Positions 25,180-35,300 of a DNA stretch of 64,000 bases are shown here, one piece after another. The DNA is from a virus: positions 34,635-98,634 of the IMG/VR virus record IMGVR_UViG_3300006990_004842. One strand, written 5' to 3'. Every line of letters starts with the position of its first letter. The first letter of the stretch is position 1. The position numbers were made by a program, and so were the translations under genes. Below the pieces are notes generated by a model, which was not told the DNA's origin, did no database searches, and saw nothing but the letters and a program-made list of their open reading frames with translations.

Positions 25180-26344
25180 AATCATAAGATACGTTGGGAA
25201 TAGAATAACCTAAACTGTTTAAGCCGTTAATAACTTGGTTTGCATAGTATGTAGCATTTGCTCCAGCAATCACATCAGTTTCAACACGTACTTCTACGTT
25301 TGCTCTATCACTAAGTCCTGCTGTACCACTGTAATTACCAGTACCATTTATAACAGCATTAACATAATCTTTATATCCGCCATAACTACCAGGCCCTGTG
25401 TTTACTTGGAACAACACACTTCTAAAATATGAACTGCTATTTGCTGTTTCTGCAGTTGCTATTGTACTTCTCAGTGAAGTAATATCAGTGGTATGTTGAG
25501 TAGTTGGGTTAGTTGGATACGTACTAGTTGCACCATACGGTGAGTTTTCATCTGAGAATACCAAATTAATGACCTGCGTAACATTTGAATTTGAACCCAT
25601 TGTTTCCATTTGGCTCCATACTCTTTCATTGCCTTCTTCTGTGAATGAAACATTATTATCATAAGCATCACCGTCGTCATCATAAAAAGGTAATAATGCA
25701 TTTTTAAGTACATCATTTTTCATAGTACGTAAAGGTGTTAACGAACTATTCATACTACCACTGCTGTCAAAGAATATATTGATTTCTGTTTGCGTATCAA
25801 TTTGATTTTGCGGTGCGGCAAACAATGTGCCACCTGAATATAAAATCATTACTCTTGCTGTACCCGAAGTTGCACCACCTTGTGTTACTGTGCTTCTCAA
25901 TGTTGTTCTATTACTGTAAAGATAGTTTGTTTCATCAACTGTAGAAACTGTGGGATCAAAATGTGTAAACAATCTATCAGGATCTGCACTATCACCAATA
26001 GTAATATTTGTATTAGCATCAGCACCAGCCCAATTTGTTAATGCTTCTATACTAACACTTAAAACTGTTGTGTTAGCAGGAACAACTATCATATTAGTAG
26101 TACTGCTATCATAAGAAATAACGTTGCTAAATGTTCTATTAATGTTTATACTTTCCAATTGAGAAAGTGTTTGTGCCTGGTCTGCATTTTCACCGGGTGC
26201 TACTTTTGCTCTGTTGAGATCGTTGTTTCTATCAAACAGAGAAATGTCATCATCACTGGAAACAATAGTTGCTTGATATTCTCTACCAAGTTCAATATTT
26301 CCACTTACACCAGTTATGCCATAATTTTTAACTGAATCTACCAT
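25178..26344 (-). CDS. virion protein with a von Willebrand factor A domain
   Basis: The 388-residue protein has INIFFDSSGSMNSSL at about residues 188-202: DxSxS is the metal-ion-dependent adhesion site of vWA domains. Residues 1-180 are a beta-rich Ser/Thr/Asn region typical of phage structural proteins. Such a protein could help bind host or tail partners through Mg ions. It overlaps the ParB-like gene by one base and ends inside a late promoter. It lacks the capsid-targeting-like leader of its neighbours. Confidence 0.7.
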   Translation of the reverse strand: MVDSVKNYGITGVSGNIELGREYQATIVSSDDDISLFDRNNDLNRAKVAPGENADQAQTLSQLESININRTFSNVISYDSSTTNMIVVPANTTVLSVSIEALTNWAGADANTNITIGDSADPDRLFTHFDPTVSTVDETNYLYSNRTTLRSTVTQGGATSGTARVMILYSGGTLFAAPQNQIDTQTEINIFFDSSGSMNSSLTPLRTMKNDVLKNALLPFYDDDGDAYDNNVSFTEEGNERVWSQMETMGSNSNVTQVINLVFSDENSPYGATSTYPTNPTTQHTTDITSLRSTIATAETANSSSYFRSVLFQVNTGPGSYGGYKDYVNAVINGTGNYSGTAGLSDRANVEVRVETDVIAGANATYYANQVINGLNSLGYSIPNVSYD

Positions 26345-26922
26345 TATTTTTTCTTCCCACCTTTCATGTTAGCACACCAGTGATACATTTTACCACGTTC
26401 ACCACTGTACTTTTTTGCTTTTGCTCTTAAACTTGTTACAGAACCTTTACAACTGGCTCCTGCTTTTTTAACTCTGCCCGGTCTGCTTTTGCCTTTTTTC
26501 TTACCGTCAGCAAAGTTTTCGTCTAATTTACTTGCGTCTATATACCAAACTTTTGCTTTGCCTTTTGTACTAATAAGTCCTATAAGTCGTGTGTTGCCTG
26601 CTATAAGTTCTAATTTACCGTTTGGCATTTTCATCACAATAGGCATTTCTATTGTACCTGACTTCATTGCTTTTTTCAATCTTTGAACTTTTTCAGGTTC
26701 TAAATCTGCAAGTGTCTCTGATCCATCTGCGCCAGTGTTGCCTATCTTCTTTACAATATTACTATTTACATTAGCAACTTTACCAGTCTGTGCTAATTCT
26801 ATCCATCCATCTTTACCTAACTTGTCTAAGAACGGATAGCGATTTGCTTCTTCCCATTCTAGATCAAACTGTGGCTCAGCAAAGTTTTCATCTAGTATAC
26901 TTATAATTTCACTTATCAGCAT
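26344..26922 (-). CDS. ParB-fold protein with capsid-targeting-like leader
   Basis: The 192-residue protein begins MLISEIISILDENFAEPQFD; ILDE fits a prohead-protease site. Residues 90-130 (IEMPIVMKMPNGKLELIAGN then TRLIGL) match the ParB/sulfiredoxin-like fold, which binds nucleotides and in some members cuts DNA. The C-terminus is basic with SGERGKMYHWCANMKGG, a short Cys module seen in other marine phage proteins. A packaged nuclease or CTPase is possible. It overlaps its neighbours on both sides. Confidence 0.6.
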   Translation of the reverse strand: MLISEIISILDENFAEPQFDLEWEEANRYPFLDKLGKDGWIELAQTGKVANVNSNIVKKIGNTGADGSETLADLEPEKVQRLKKAMKSGTIEMPIVMKMPNGKLELIAGNTRLIGLISTKGKAKVWYIDASKLDENFADGKKKGKSRPGRVKKAGASCKGSVTSLRAKAKKYSGERGKMYHWCANMKGGKKK

Positions 26923-27640
26923 CGTCGATGTCCTTTTTCAAATCATCTAAGTCTGCTTCTATATCATATAGTCTAAACTTATTTACTTTGTCTTCTTGTC
27001 CTGGTTTTAACTCAGGATGAAATTTCATTTCAACTATTCTAGCATCTTTCTTTATAGACTTACCATCCACTAATACTTCAACTTCAAATGGTACATGTTT
27101 TTCATACCAATATGCCATCTCATATCCGCCATCGTCTAATAATTTTACTAATAGTCCTCTGTCGTAATCTTTTTCTTCTGCTTTGAGTACTTTCATTTCA
27201 CCACGTGGTAAATTCAAAGCAATGTTCCTATCACCTGATGTAGGTTTATCTTCTTTTACTTTTTCATTTTTGACACAGTTAGGCACACGTTTTCCAAACA
27301 TGGTTTTCATGCCCTTCTTCTTGTAGCCTTTCCAACATTTTTCAACTATTGTTTCTACAATGCTTGGGTCTATTTCTTGTGCTGTAAATTGTTGCATCAA
27401 TTCAACAATGTCATCATCGTGATCTAAAATTTTATAATCAGCATCAACTATGAGTGCTACATTGTCTTCGTAACCATGATTCTCACCACTAAGTACATGC
27501 ATTCCATTACTTAATTCTATATGGTCTTCTTGGTTGACCCATTGATGAATAACTGATTCTACTTCTTCATGTGGCAGTTTACCTAACTTAGGTGCTGTAT
27601 TAAGAGTAGTTAAATCTTCTATGATTTCGTTAATAAGCAT
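26909..27640 (-). CDS. probable capsid-targeted protein, unknown function
   Basis: The 243-residue protein begins MLINEIIEDLTTLNTAPKLG, close to the opening of the ParB-fold neighbour (MLISEI). In the middle it carries CWKGYKKKGMKTMFGKRVPN followed by CVKNE, a Cys-Lys module I recognise from several T4-like marine phage proteins. The C-terminal third is strand-rich and then acidic. No enzyme motif is visible. It starts 4 bases after the stop of the gene at 27645. Confidence 0.5.
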   Translation of the reverse strand: MLINEIIEDLTTLNTAPKLGKLPHEEVESVIHQWVNQEDHIELSNGMHVLSGENHGYEDNVALIVDADYKILDHDDDIVELMQQFTAQEIDPSIVETIVEKCWKGYKKKGMKTMFGKRVPNCVKNEKVKEDKPTSGDRNIALNLPRGEMKVLKAEEKDYDRGLLVKLLDDGGYEMAYWYEKHVPFEVEVLVDGKSIKKDARIVEMKFHPELKPGQEDKVNKFRLYDIEADLDDLKKDIDDADK

Positions 27641-27644
27641 GTTA

Positions 27645-28799
27645 CTACATCATGTCCTTGTACTTGTCTTTGAATATTTTCCAAGACTCTTGTTCATCAT
27701 ACATCCATTTAGGATCTTTGCGTTTTTCTTGAAACCAATGTGTAAAGTTTTCAATAGGACTCTGGTTTCGATTATATTTCCATTCATTATCTAATTCGCG
27801 TCTAGCAGGTACCATAACATCTAACATGCCATCTCCCGAGTCTTTTCTAGGATTCTTAAAGATGTCATGATTTCTCTGAAACGTTTGGCTTCTACCCCTT
27901 CTAGGATTATTAGATCTTTTGTAAGTTTTGATATCTTCAGCAGTGTGTGCAAAAGTTTCCATTATGGAATCTAACTTTGCTTCAACCTTGATTGCTTTTA
28001 CATACTTTTTATTTAATTCTAAGACAACATCTAATCTATGGTGACCGTTTATTAATACATTGTTTTCATCAATTATTAAAGGGTCGTAATTATTACTAGT
28101 AATTTTTTCAAATGCCTTTTTATGCATTTTTTTAGATCTGTCTTTTTGTACAGTGACTATACTTTCAGTTTTTATAAAACCTTTTTTATATGATATGTTT
28201 GCATCTAGTAAATCTTGTTCATTAATTTGAGGCATGTCTTTTCTTTCATACACGCCTTTGCCAAAGTCAAATCCACTGCTTGATTTCTTTTTCTTCTTTT
28301 TCTTTTTAGAATTTTTACTAGGACGTAATCCATAAGCAAAAAAGTGTCCTACGCCACGTGGTTCTGCAGTAGGGGTGGAGTCAGGGGAATTCGAATCGCC
28401 AGTATCGGCAACTCCGGAATCTGCAGACCCGCTGTCTCCACTTGAACCTGTTGAACCGCCATCACCACCAGCACTTGCACCAGCACCAGCACCAGCACCA
28501 GCACCAGCACCAGCACCAGCACCCGCACCACCGCCTCCGGCTTCAGCATCTATACGTGATTGCGAACGTACTTGTTGCTTATTTTCTTGTTCCCAACGTT
28601 GAATAAGTGCTCTTGCATCACGTGCCATAACATGGAATCTTGCTTGAAGCTCACGTTGTATTTGTACTTTACCCATGCCTCGTTGTACAAGTTTTGATAT
28701 TACATCGGTGTACACCGAATAATCATGCATTCCGTACTTGTCGTAAGTGAGGTCTGGAAACCTCATATCGCCTTCTCTAAAAAATTCGTTTAATTTCAT
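27645..28799 (-). CDS. ParB-fold protein with low-complexity linker and capsid-targeting-like leader
   Basis: The 384-residue protein begins MKLNEFFREGDMRFPDLTYD. A long Gly-Ala and Gly/Ser/Asp linker (residues 86-145) is coded by a 6-base repeat, followed by a run of eight Lys. Residues 215-265 hold LIIDENNVLINGHHRLDVVL, the ParB/sulfiredoxin-like GxxR site. This is the second ParB-fold protein of the cluster. The linker suggests two modules with freedom to move. Overlaps the SOD gene by 4 bases (ATGA). Confidence 0.6.
   Translation of the reverse strand: MKLNEFFREGDMRFPDLTYDKYGMHDYSVYTDVISKLVQRGMGKVQIQRELQARFHVMARDARALIQRWEQENKQQVRSQSRIDAEAGGGGAGAGAGAGAGAGAGAGASAGGDGGSTGSSGDSGSADSGVADTGDSNSPDSTPTAEPRGVGHFFAYGLRPSKNSKKKKKKKKSSSGFDFGKGVYERKDMPQINEQDLLDANISYKKGFIKTESIVTVQKDRSKKMHKKAFEKITSNNYDPLIIDENNVLINGHHRLDVVLELNKKYVKAIKVEAKLDSIMETFAHTAEDIKTYKRSNNPRRGRSQTFQRNHDIFKNPRKDSGDGMLDVMVPARRELDNEWKYNRNQSPIENFTHWFQEKRKDPKWMYDEQESWKIFKDKYKDMM
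28477..28523. repeat. tandem 6-bp repeat coding for Gly-Ala
   Basis: About seven copies of GCACCA in phase, coding alternating Gly and Ala on the minus strand. Such a repeat can change length by slippage without breaking the frame. Confidence 0.8.
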
Positions 28800-29341
28800 T
28801 CTGATAACCTTATAACCCCACAGCCAACTCTGTCACCAGCGTTTCCTGTTTTCAAACTTTCCTCGTCACCACCTTTGCCTAAATCATCTACATCAGCATG
28901 TACAACTATTGCTCTGCCTACAACACTTCGATCGCCATGTAAATCAACACGTGGTAATACTAAATCTATTTTTGCAACACCACTATCATCTGCAACAATA
29001 TTGCCTAAGTCGCCTACATGGCCTTCTTTGATATTGCCATGATCGACTCCGTCTGGATTGTAGTGTGGTCCTGCACTTGCACAACCGTCACTTAAATCAC
29101 CAAACTCATGTATGTGAAATCCATGCTCACCAGGTTCAAGTCCACTTACTTCACCCACTAACATTGTAGGCTGACCTGGATTTTGCTTAAACAAAAAATG
29201 TCCTACAACATCACCCTCTGTGTGTTCTAGTTCGCATTTTGCTTTGATTGTTTGTTCTGCTTCTTGTAAACCTTTGATACCTGCACAATCACAACCTTTT
29301 GCTTTTGTTCTAGGGCAACTTTTTACTTGTGAAAATTTCAT
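28796..29341 (-). CDS. sodC: Cu/Zn superoxide dismutase with capsid-targeting-like leader
   Basis: The 181-residue protein has all metal ligands: His76 and His78 in FHIHEFGD, His93 in GPHYNP, His101, His108 and Asp111 in the zinc loop, and His148 in VVHADVDD. The disulfide pair is Cys87 and Cys174, and Arg171 guides the substrate. It should turn superoxide into peroxide and oxygen. The N-terminal 27 residues do not belong to the enzyme: they begin MKFSQVKSCP, hold Cys-rich GCDC and end in LQE, like a leader removed by a prohead protease. There is no secretion signal, so packaging into the head is proposed. Confidence 0.88.
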   Translation of the reverse strand: MKFSQVKSCPRTKAKGCDCAGIKGLQEAEQTIKAKCELEHTEGDVVGHFLFKQNPGQPTMLVGEVSGLEPGEHGFHIHEFGDLSDGCASAGPHYNPDGVDHGNIKEGHVGDLGNIVADDSGVAKIDLVLPRVDLHGDRSVVGRAIVVHADVDDLGKGGDEESLKTGNAGDRVGCGVIRLSE

Positions 29342-32300
29342 TATACTGTTCCCTTATTAAGTGTTAACTGTGCCCATTGCTCTCTACCAGCACCTGCCTG
29401 TGTAGGTATAATACTGATGCTTGTAGAATTAGCATGTCCACTTCTTCTAAATGCAATTAAATCTTCTGGCGTTCTAATCATTCCGGTTTTTCTATTTGGT
29501 ATATGCATTAACAACAATGCATCAAAATGATCTCTGTCTTGGTACCAACGTAAATTTTGTGCCAAGTAAGAATCTTCAATTGCAGTTAAATCCTGGCTGG
29601 TTGCTATTGTATCTATTACAGGACCTGCAAAATTCTCTAAATCCATAACTAATAATTCTGTAGCAATAGCCTTTCTAACTTTTTGATTGTTTACATCTGT
29701 TGGAGGTAAATCAATATTAAGTGCTTTTACAAATGCAGGCAAACCTAAACTTCCACCTACTCCGCCAATGCTTTGCATTACTGTTGGAATACTTTCAGCA
29801 TATTTGTCCAACACTGCACGTTTGGCTTTTTGGCTACCGCCGCCATATCCAATACGGCCTCCGCTACTAGATAATGCCGCCTTGAGCTCAACTTTACCAA
29901 TGCCCTCAATTTCCAAGTCACCTTCACCTTCTGCTAAACGTATTTGATTACTCAAACATGCAAGAGCATATTCACCTGGACCTTTTTGTTTTTTACCCAC
30001 ACCATAATCTGCCAATGCAATAAATGCATTAATTGCTGTATCATCACCGAACACACTTTGGAATGTGTTAATTGGCTGTGCTAATTCTTTTAGGTTTACA
30101 ATAGTACCAGTTGTTTCTAGTCTCTTTAAGAACTTGTTCATGGTGCCATAGTCGCTGTCTATGCCGCCAATTATTCTAGTCATGTCTTGAATAACTTTTG
30201 CTTTTTCTTTTTCTGGCATAAGTTCGTCTGCAACACCTTTTTGGAATGCAACACCCATTGTACTATCAATATGTTCGCTATTGAGCAGTTTATAAATTCT
30301 ATCTAATAACTGTGCATGTGCTTCGTTGCTGGCATCCAATCCGCTGATTGTTTTAATGATATTTTCTTTTTCAGAACCTAAATCATCATACTCATTGACA
30401 GTGATATATCTGTTTTCTTTGAGAGACTTTTTCAATCTCTTTTGATCGTCTTTGTGTAACATATCCATATAACCTTTTACTATGTGTCTGAGATCAGCAT
30501 TATCACCATTTTGTGCTCTGGCAGTTTTGAAATCTCTTATCATTGAAGGGACTGGCAACACAAAATAAACTTCCATTTGTGCTTTCAGGTCACTTGCTAG
30601 TATAGGTTCTTTTAATAATTTTGTCAACTTATGTATTTTATCATTGTTAGGCACACTTTCGCCTAAGTCTATTTTTTGTAAAGGTAAGTCTGTAAAGCCA
30701 CCTCTGTTATATGCATCAACTAATGCGTTTGCTAGTTCTATTGCAGATGCTCCCAAGTCTTCTGCTTTTCCATTGAGCACACCTACCATATGTCCTACTT
30801 TACCGTTTTCACTTGGTATAACCACAAACTTGTCAAAATTTTGTCCTGGTGCAATTTTTCTACTAACAGGAACATCAACTGCTTTGTGATATTTGTCTTT
30901 GCCTTTTTGTGCTCTACGTCTATCTAACGAATTACTAACATCGCCTTCGTTTTTCTTTTTACCAGCACAATGAGCCTTTTGACTAAACCCTTTTGGATTT
31001 GAACAATTGATACTATTCTTATACTTTTTGCTCCATGCTTCATTTATTTTGTTAGCATCTACTTTGTCTAACAACTGTAATTTTTCAATCAGTGGTAACT
31101 TATCAAATTTAGTAAATACACTTTCCCATGTCATGGCGTTTCTACCTAATTCTAATGCTTGTTGTATGTCTACTGGTTCTCTTCTACCTGCACCAGTTGC
31201 ATTCTTTTTCATGGCTCGCAATACTGAAAGTTTATAATTCTCACTAAAGCCACCAACCAAAAATTTGACTAGTCTATTTACATCTGCTTGTACCATATAG
31301 TTTTGCATGCCGTTTTGCATCATCTCATCAAATATTTCGTAGTTGCCTCTGGCTTCTTGATAACTGGTATCAGTGAGTTCAATGCTGTCTAGTTCTCCAA
31401 CATTAGCACTTGATCTGTTAGTGTACAAACCGCCAATGTCATCGCCTGGCTTACCCTCTGCATCTTTTCTAAAATAGTTTCCGCCACTTACCATATAATT
31501 TTGTTCAATATATTGCTTGGCTAATTTAACTGCAGATACAAATCTTTCCATGCCAAATCCTTCGGCACCTGGCATATCATTGCTGTTATATGAATCAGTA
31601 ACTCTCTTTAACAAATTTATACCTTGTTTTTCAACACCAGCATCAATTTTGAGATAATTTGCTAATTGTATATAGTTAGCATACTGTTCTATAGTATTAG
31701 AACTTGAACCTTCGTAGTCTAAAACATCTGCATGGATAGGTATTTGTCTCTCTATACTGTTGAGATACTCTTGCTCTTTTGCTTTTGCCTTACTTGCTAG
31801 TTTAGGATTATTAACTTTCCATGATACTGCGGAAGAAGGGCTAAACGGTTCACCAAAAGGTCCCTGCATGTCATCTGATGGTAATAACGGATCAGGTCCC
31901 ATACCAGTTCTACCATCGCCCAAATTTTTATCAATATTGACTCTGGCATCTTTTAATTTTTGTTTTAGATCTTCTTTATTGATATCAACAAAGTAATCAT
32001 CAATTTGCTGAAAGTGAACAGAATACAAGTCCCTGAATTTGTCTAGTATATTTTTTGCAACACTTTCTCTCCAAGTACCTTTATAATTGTCACTCTTGCT
32101 CACCTCATACGCATCAAGTGCTGTAAAGTAATGAGCATTAGGTATTACTAATACATCTCCTCGTTCACTGCGATATGAGTTCCTTCCAGGTTCAGTATAA
32201 CGATATATGGTTCGATCATCGATATTTGTGCCTCTTTTCAAATCGCTGGCAAATGAATTACTAATAAAAACATTGCCGCCAAAATCATATGTATTAATAG

Positions 32301-35300
32301 TGCCTACATATTTTGCACCATGCTTTTTCTTGAATTCTTTTTCTTTGTCATCTAATTTACGTTTTTGATCAAGTGCTTTTTGTTGGCTATCAAAACCTAA
32401 CTTTTGTGAAATCTTGTCAAATTCTTCTAAGAACTCTTGTATAACATCTAATCTGCCTTGAACAAGTGCTTGTACAGGACGAACCTTATCGTAATAGTCC
32501 TTACCGTGCCTTATTTTATTAGTGTAATATCTTTCAAATGAACTTGAAATATAATTTTGAATATTGTCTCTTAATCTATGTGCAACAGGTTCGCCAAAAG
32601 GATCTGGTCGATTTATAGCATCTAATGCATCAGTTAAGTTATTTGCTACTCCTCTACGCATACCCAAAAATTCTGGACCGTCATAATCATCTTTGAATTC
32701 TGTATCTTCAATACCTTCTCCTGCCATTATTTCTGCCAGTTTATCATCTGTATCGGCTTTGTTCATGTCAATAAGATATTCCACCAAGTCACCAATTTCT
32801 TTCATAGTGTCGTGGTATACTGAAGGATTTTCTTCTTTGATATCTTCCAGGTGTTCCCAACGCATTCTCAACTTTTGCATGATTTTACTCAATGCATTTT
32901 CTCTATAACTATCATCGCCGGTTAAATTAGGATTATGTTTTCTTGATACTGGGTGGTTCCATTCTGGATACTGCTTGAGGTGATCCATGAATTTATTAAA
33001 TGCTTTTTTATTATATGGTGTTCCTGGTTCAAATAAAGGACCATAACTATAAGAACCACTTACCAGGTGTCTATGAAACTCTTTGTATTCCCTACCAATA
33101 GTACCCATATCATCTAGCATAATAGCCAATCTATCTTGCTTAGAGTCAGTGTTAGTGCCAGGCATTGCATCAGCACCCATCTTAATAAACTGTTTTGACT
33201 GCTCACTGTCTTTGATTTCTTCACTGTTTACAGCATGCCACATACCTTGTATTGCACGTTCTACATGTGATATGCTTATGTACTCAGGTTCTTTAAGAAC
33301 ATCCTTCTTGAATAATCGATCAACTCCGTTTTTGATTCTTTGAAAACGTTGACTGGGTTTAATTTTTGTATGTCTATCTGCACTAATTGTAATTTCGTCC
33401 TCAACATCTTTCATTATCTTATCAAATTGTTGATAGTTAAGTTCAAAGTCTTTTAATGTGTTTCTCAATATACCAATTGTCTTTGCATTTACAGGTTTAC
33501 GATTTAGATTTTGACTTAGATCATATCCTGCTTGAGCAACACTTAACACAAATCCTCTTTGTGCTTTGCTTAAATAATATGGTGCATTTCTGCTTGGTGC
33601 TGTTGCATCAGGTTTCATGTAACCTCTTATAGGTTCACCTTCTGTAACTTCTTCTATCTCAACTTTTTCACCAGTGGCTTTTTCATAATCTGCAATCTTT
33701 TGTTTCCACTTTTCATCTGCACCCGGTGCTGATGCTTCTTTGTATCTTTCAAGCATTTCAAATGCACCAGTAAGATAATGCATGTACTTGACAAAATTTT
33801 CTTTACCAAAGAAATTTTTCAATGCATCTATTGCAGGATGATCAACTTTACCCTTTACACTTTCCTCATCGTCTGCAGATATTTTACCAACATTATTAAT
33901 TAATCTAAACAGTGCTTTGACATAATCACCTTTATATGCTGTTTCGCTGTATGCCGCAGATAATGTTGTAGCATAACGTACAACTGCTTTCATGGTAGTT
34001 GGAAAATCATTATGATAGTCATGTCCGCCACCAATTCTAAATTCTATAAGTTGATTTTTTGTATCGCCGTCTAATTGGTCTTTGAAATTTATAGCAGTAA
34101 ATTTGTCACCCTGAATACCTGATGCTAAAATTTGTTCTATATTTTGAATTGTTTTGACATTATCAGGGTCTGCTTTTAACTTGTAGGCTAATTTTTCCAA
34201 ACTGGCCATTTGACTTTTTGCATAACTGTTACCCTTTCTGCCAAATGTACTGAGTAGATATTTGTCACCTAATAATATTGCTAACTTAACTTTATTAACA
34301 GTGATGCCGTTTGCATAGTCGTCATCATTCTTGCCTGCATAACTCATAGTGACATGCAAACCTGTTGAATTGTTTGTTTCTACATTATTTTGCTGTAGCA
34401 TATCAAACAAACTTTTCATTTCTGTAAGCATTGTACGTGGTGTTTCGTACACAGGAGAAATAATTTCTGCACCTGTGCCGTAACTGTCAATAGAGCTATC
34501 AGATTCTACACGCCAATATGTTTGATTAGCACCATAATAACTGTGATAATCTCCGTATCGTACTTCACTGCGTTCACTATTGTCATCAGCCCAAGTTTCT
34601 ACGTATTCAGAAACTTCTGCAAGGCCGCGGCCTTCCCCATCAGGATTACTCAAATAGTAACCATGTTCACTTAGTGTACTACTCCAACTACCATATTCGT
34701 CATTAGCCCAAGTATCTATGTCGTTTTCTTCACCTGCAATTTCATAGGCTCTGTCCATTGCTTCGCCTTCATCACGAATTGTTTCTTCAAGCCAATCTAG
34801 ATATTCTGCTTCGTATTCTTCTTCTACAAATTCTCTGACCCAGTTCATATAATTCCAACCATCTTCTTCGCGGTTTTGGAATTCTACAGGATCGTCTTCT
34901 TCAAATTCTGCTTTGTATTGTTCTACTGCTTCACTGCTGGGACCACTAGAACTATCTATAAAATCATTTAACTCATTTTCTTCTTCTTTGCGATCTGCTA
35001 CTAATTCGTCTATGACATCTTGCTCGTAATCCATGGCTTTTTCACCGAGCCATTCTTGATAACTTTCGTTTATCTCTTGTACAGCACGGCGGCCCTCTTG
35101 GTCATTAAGAAAATCTTCAATGTCATACCAATTATATTCATATAACCAATCGTCTTCATCGTTGGTATCTGATATGCCTTCCCAACTAGTTTCTGCTTCA
35201 AAGCCACACTTGATCGGCAAGTCTAATGCTTCTTTGGCAAGTTTTTTGTTGTTGAAATTAATTTCAAACAGTTGTTCTTTGCCTTGCTCTATGAGTTTAT

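Noticed and set aside
28477-28523. Repeat as a CRISPR array
   Set aside because: The units are contiguous 6-mers in a coding frame with no spacers.
28375-28602. Plus-strand frame rich in Pro and Ala
   Set aside because: It is a by-product of the 6-base repeat coding Gly-Ala on the minus strand.
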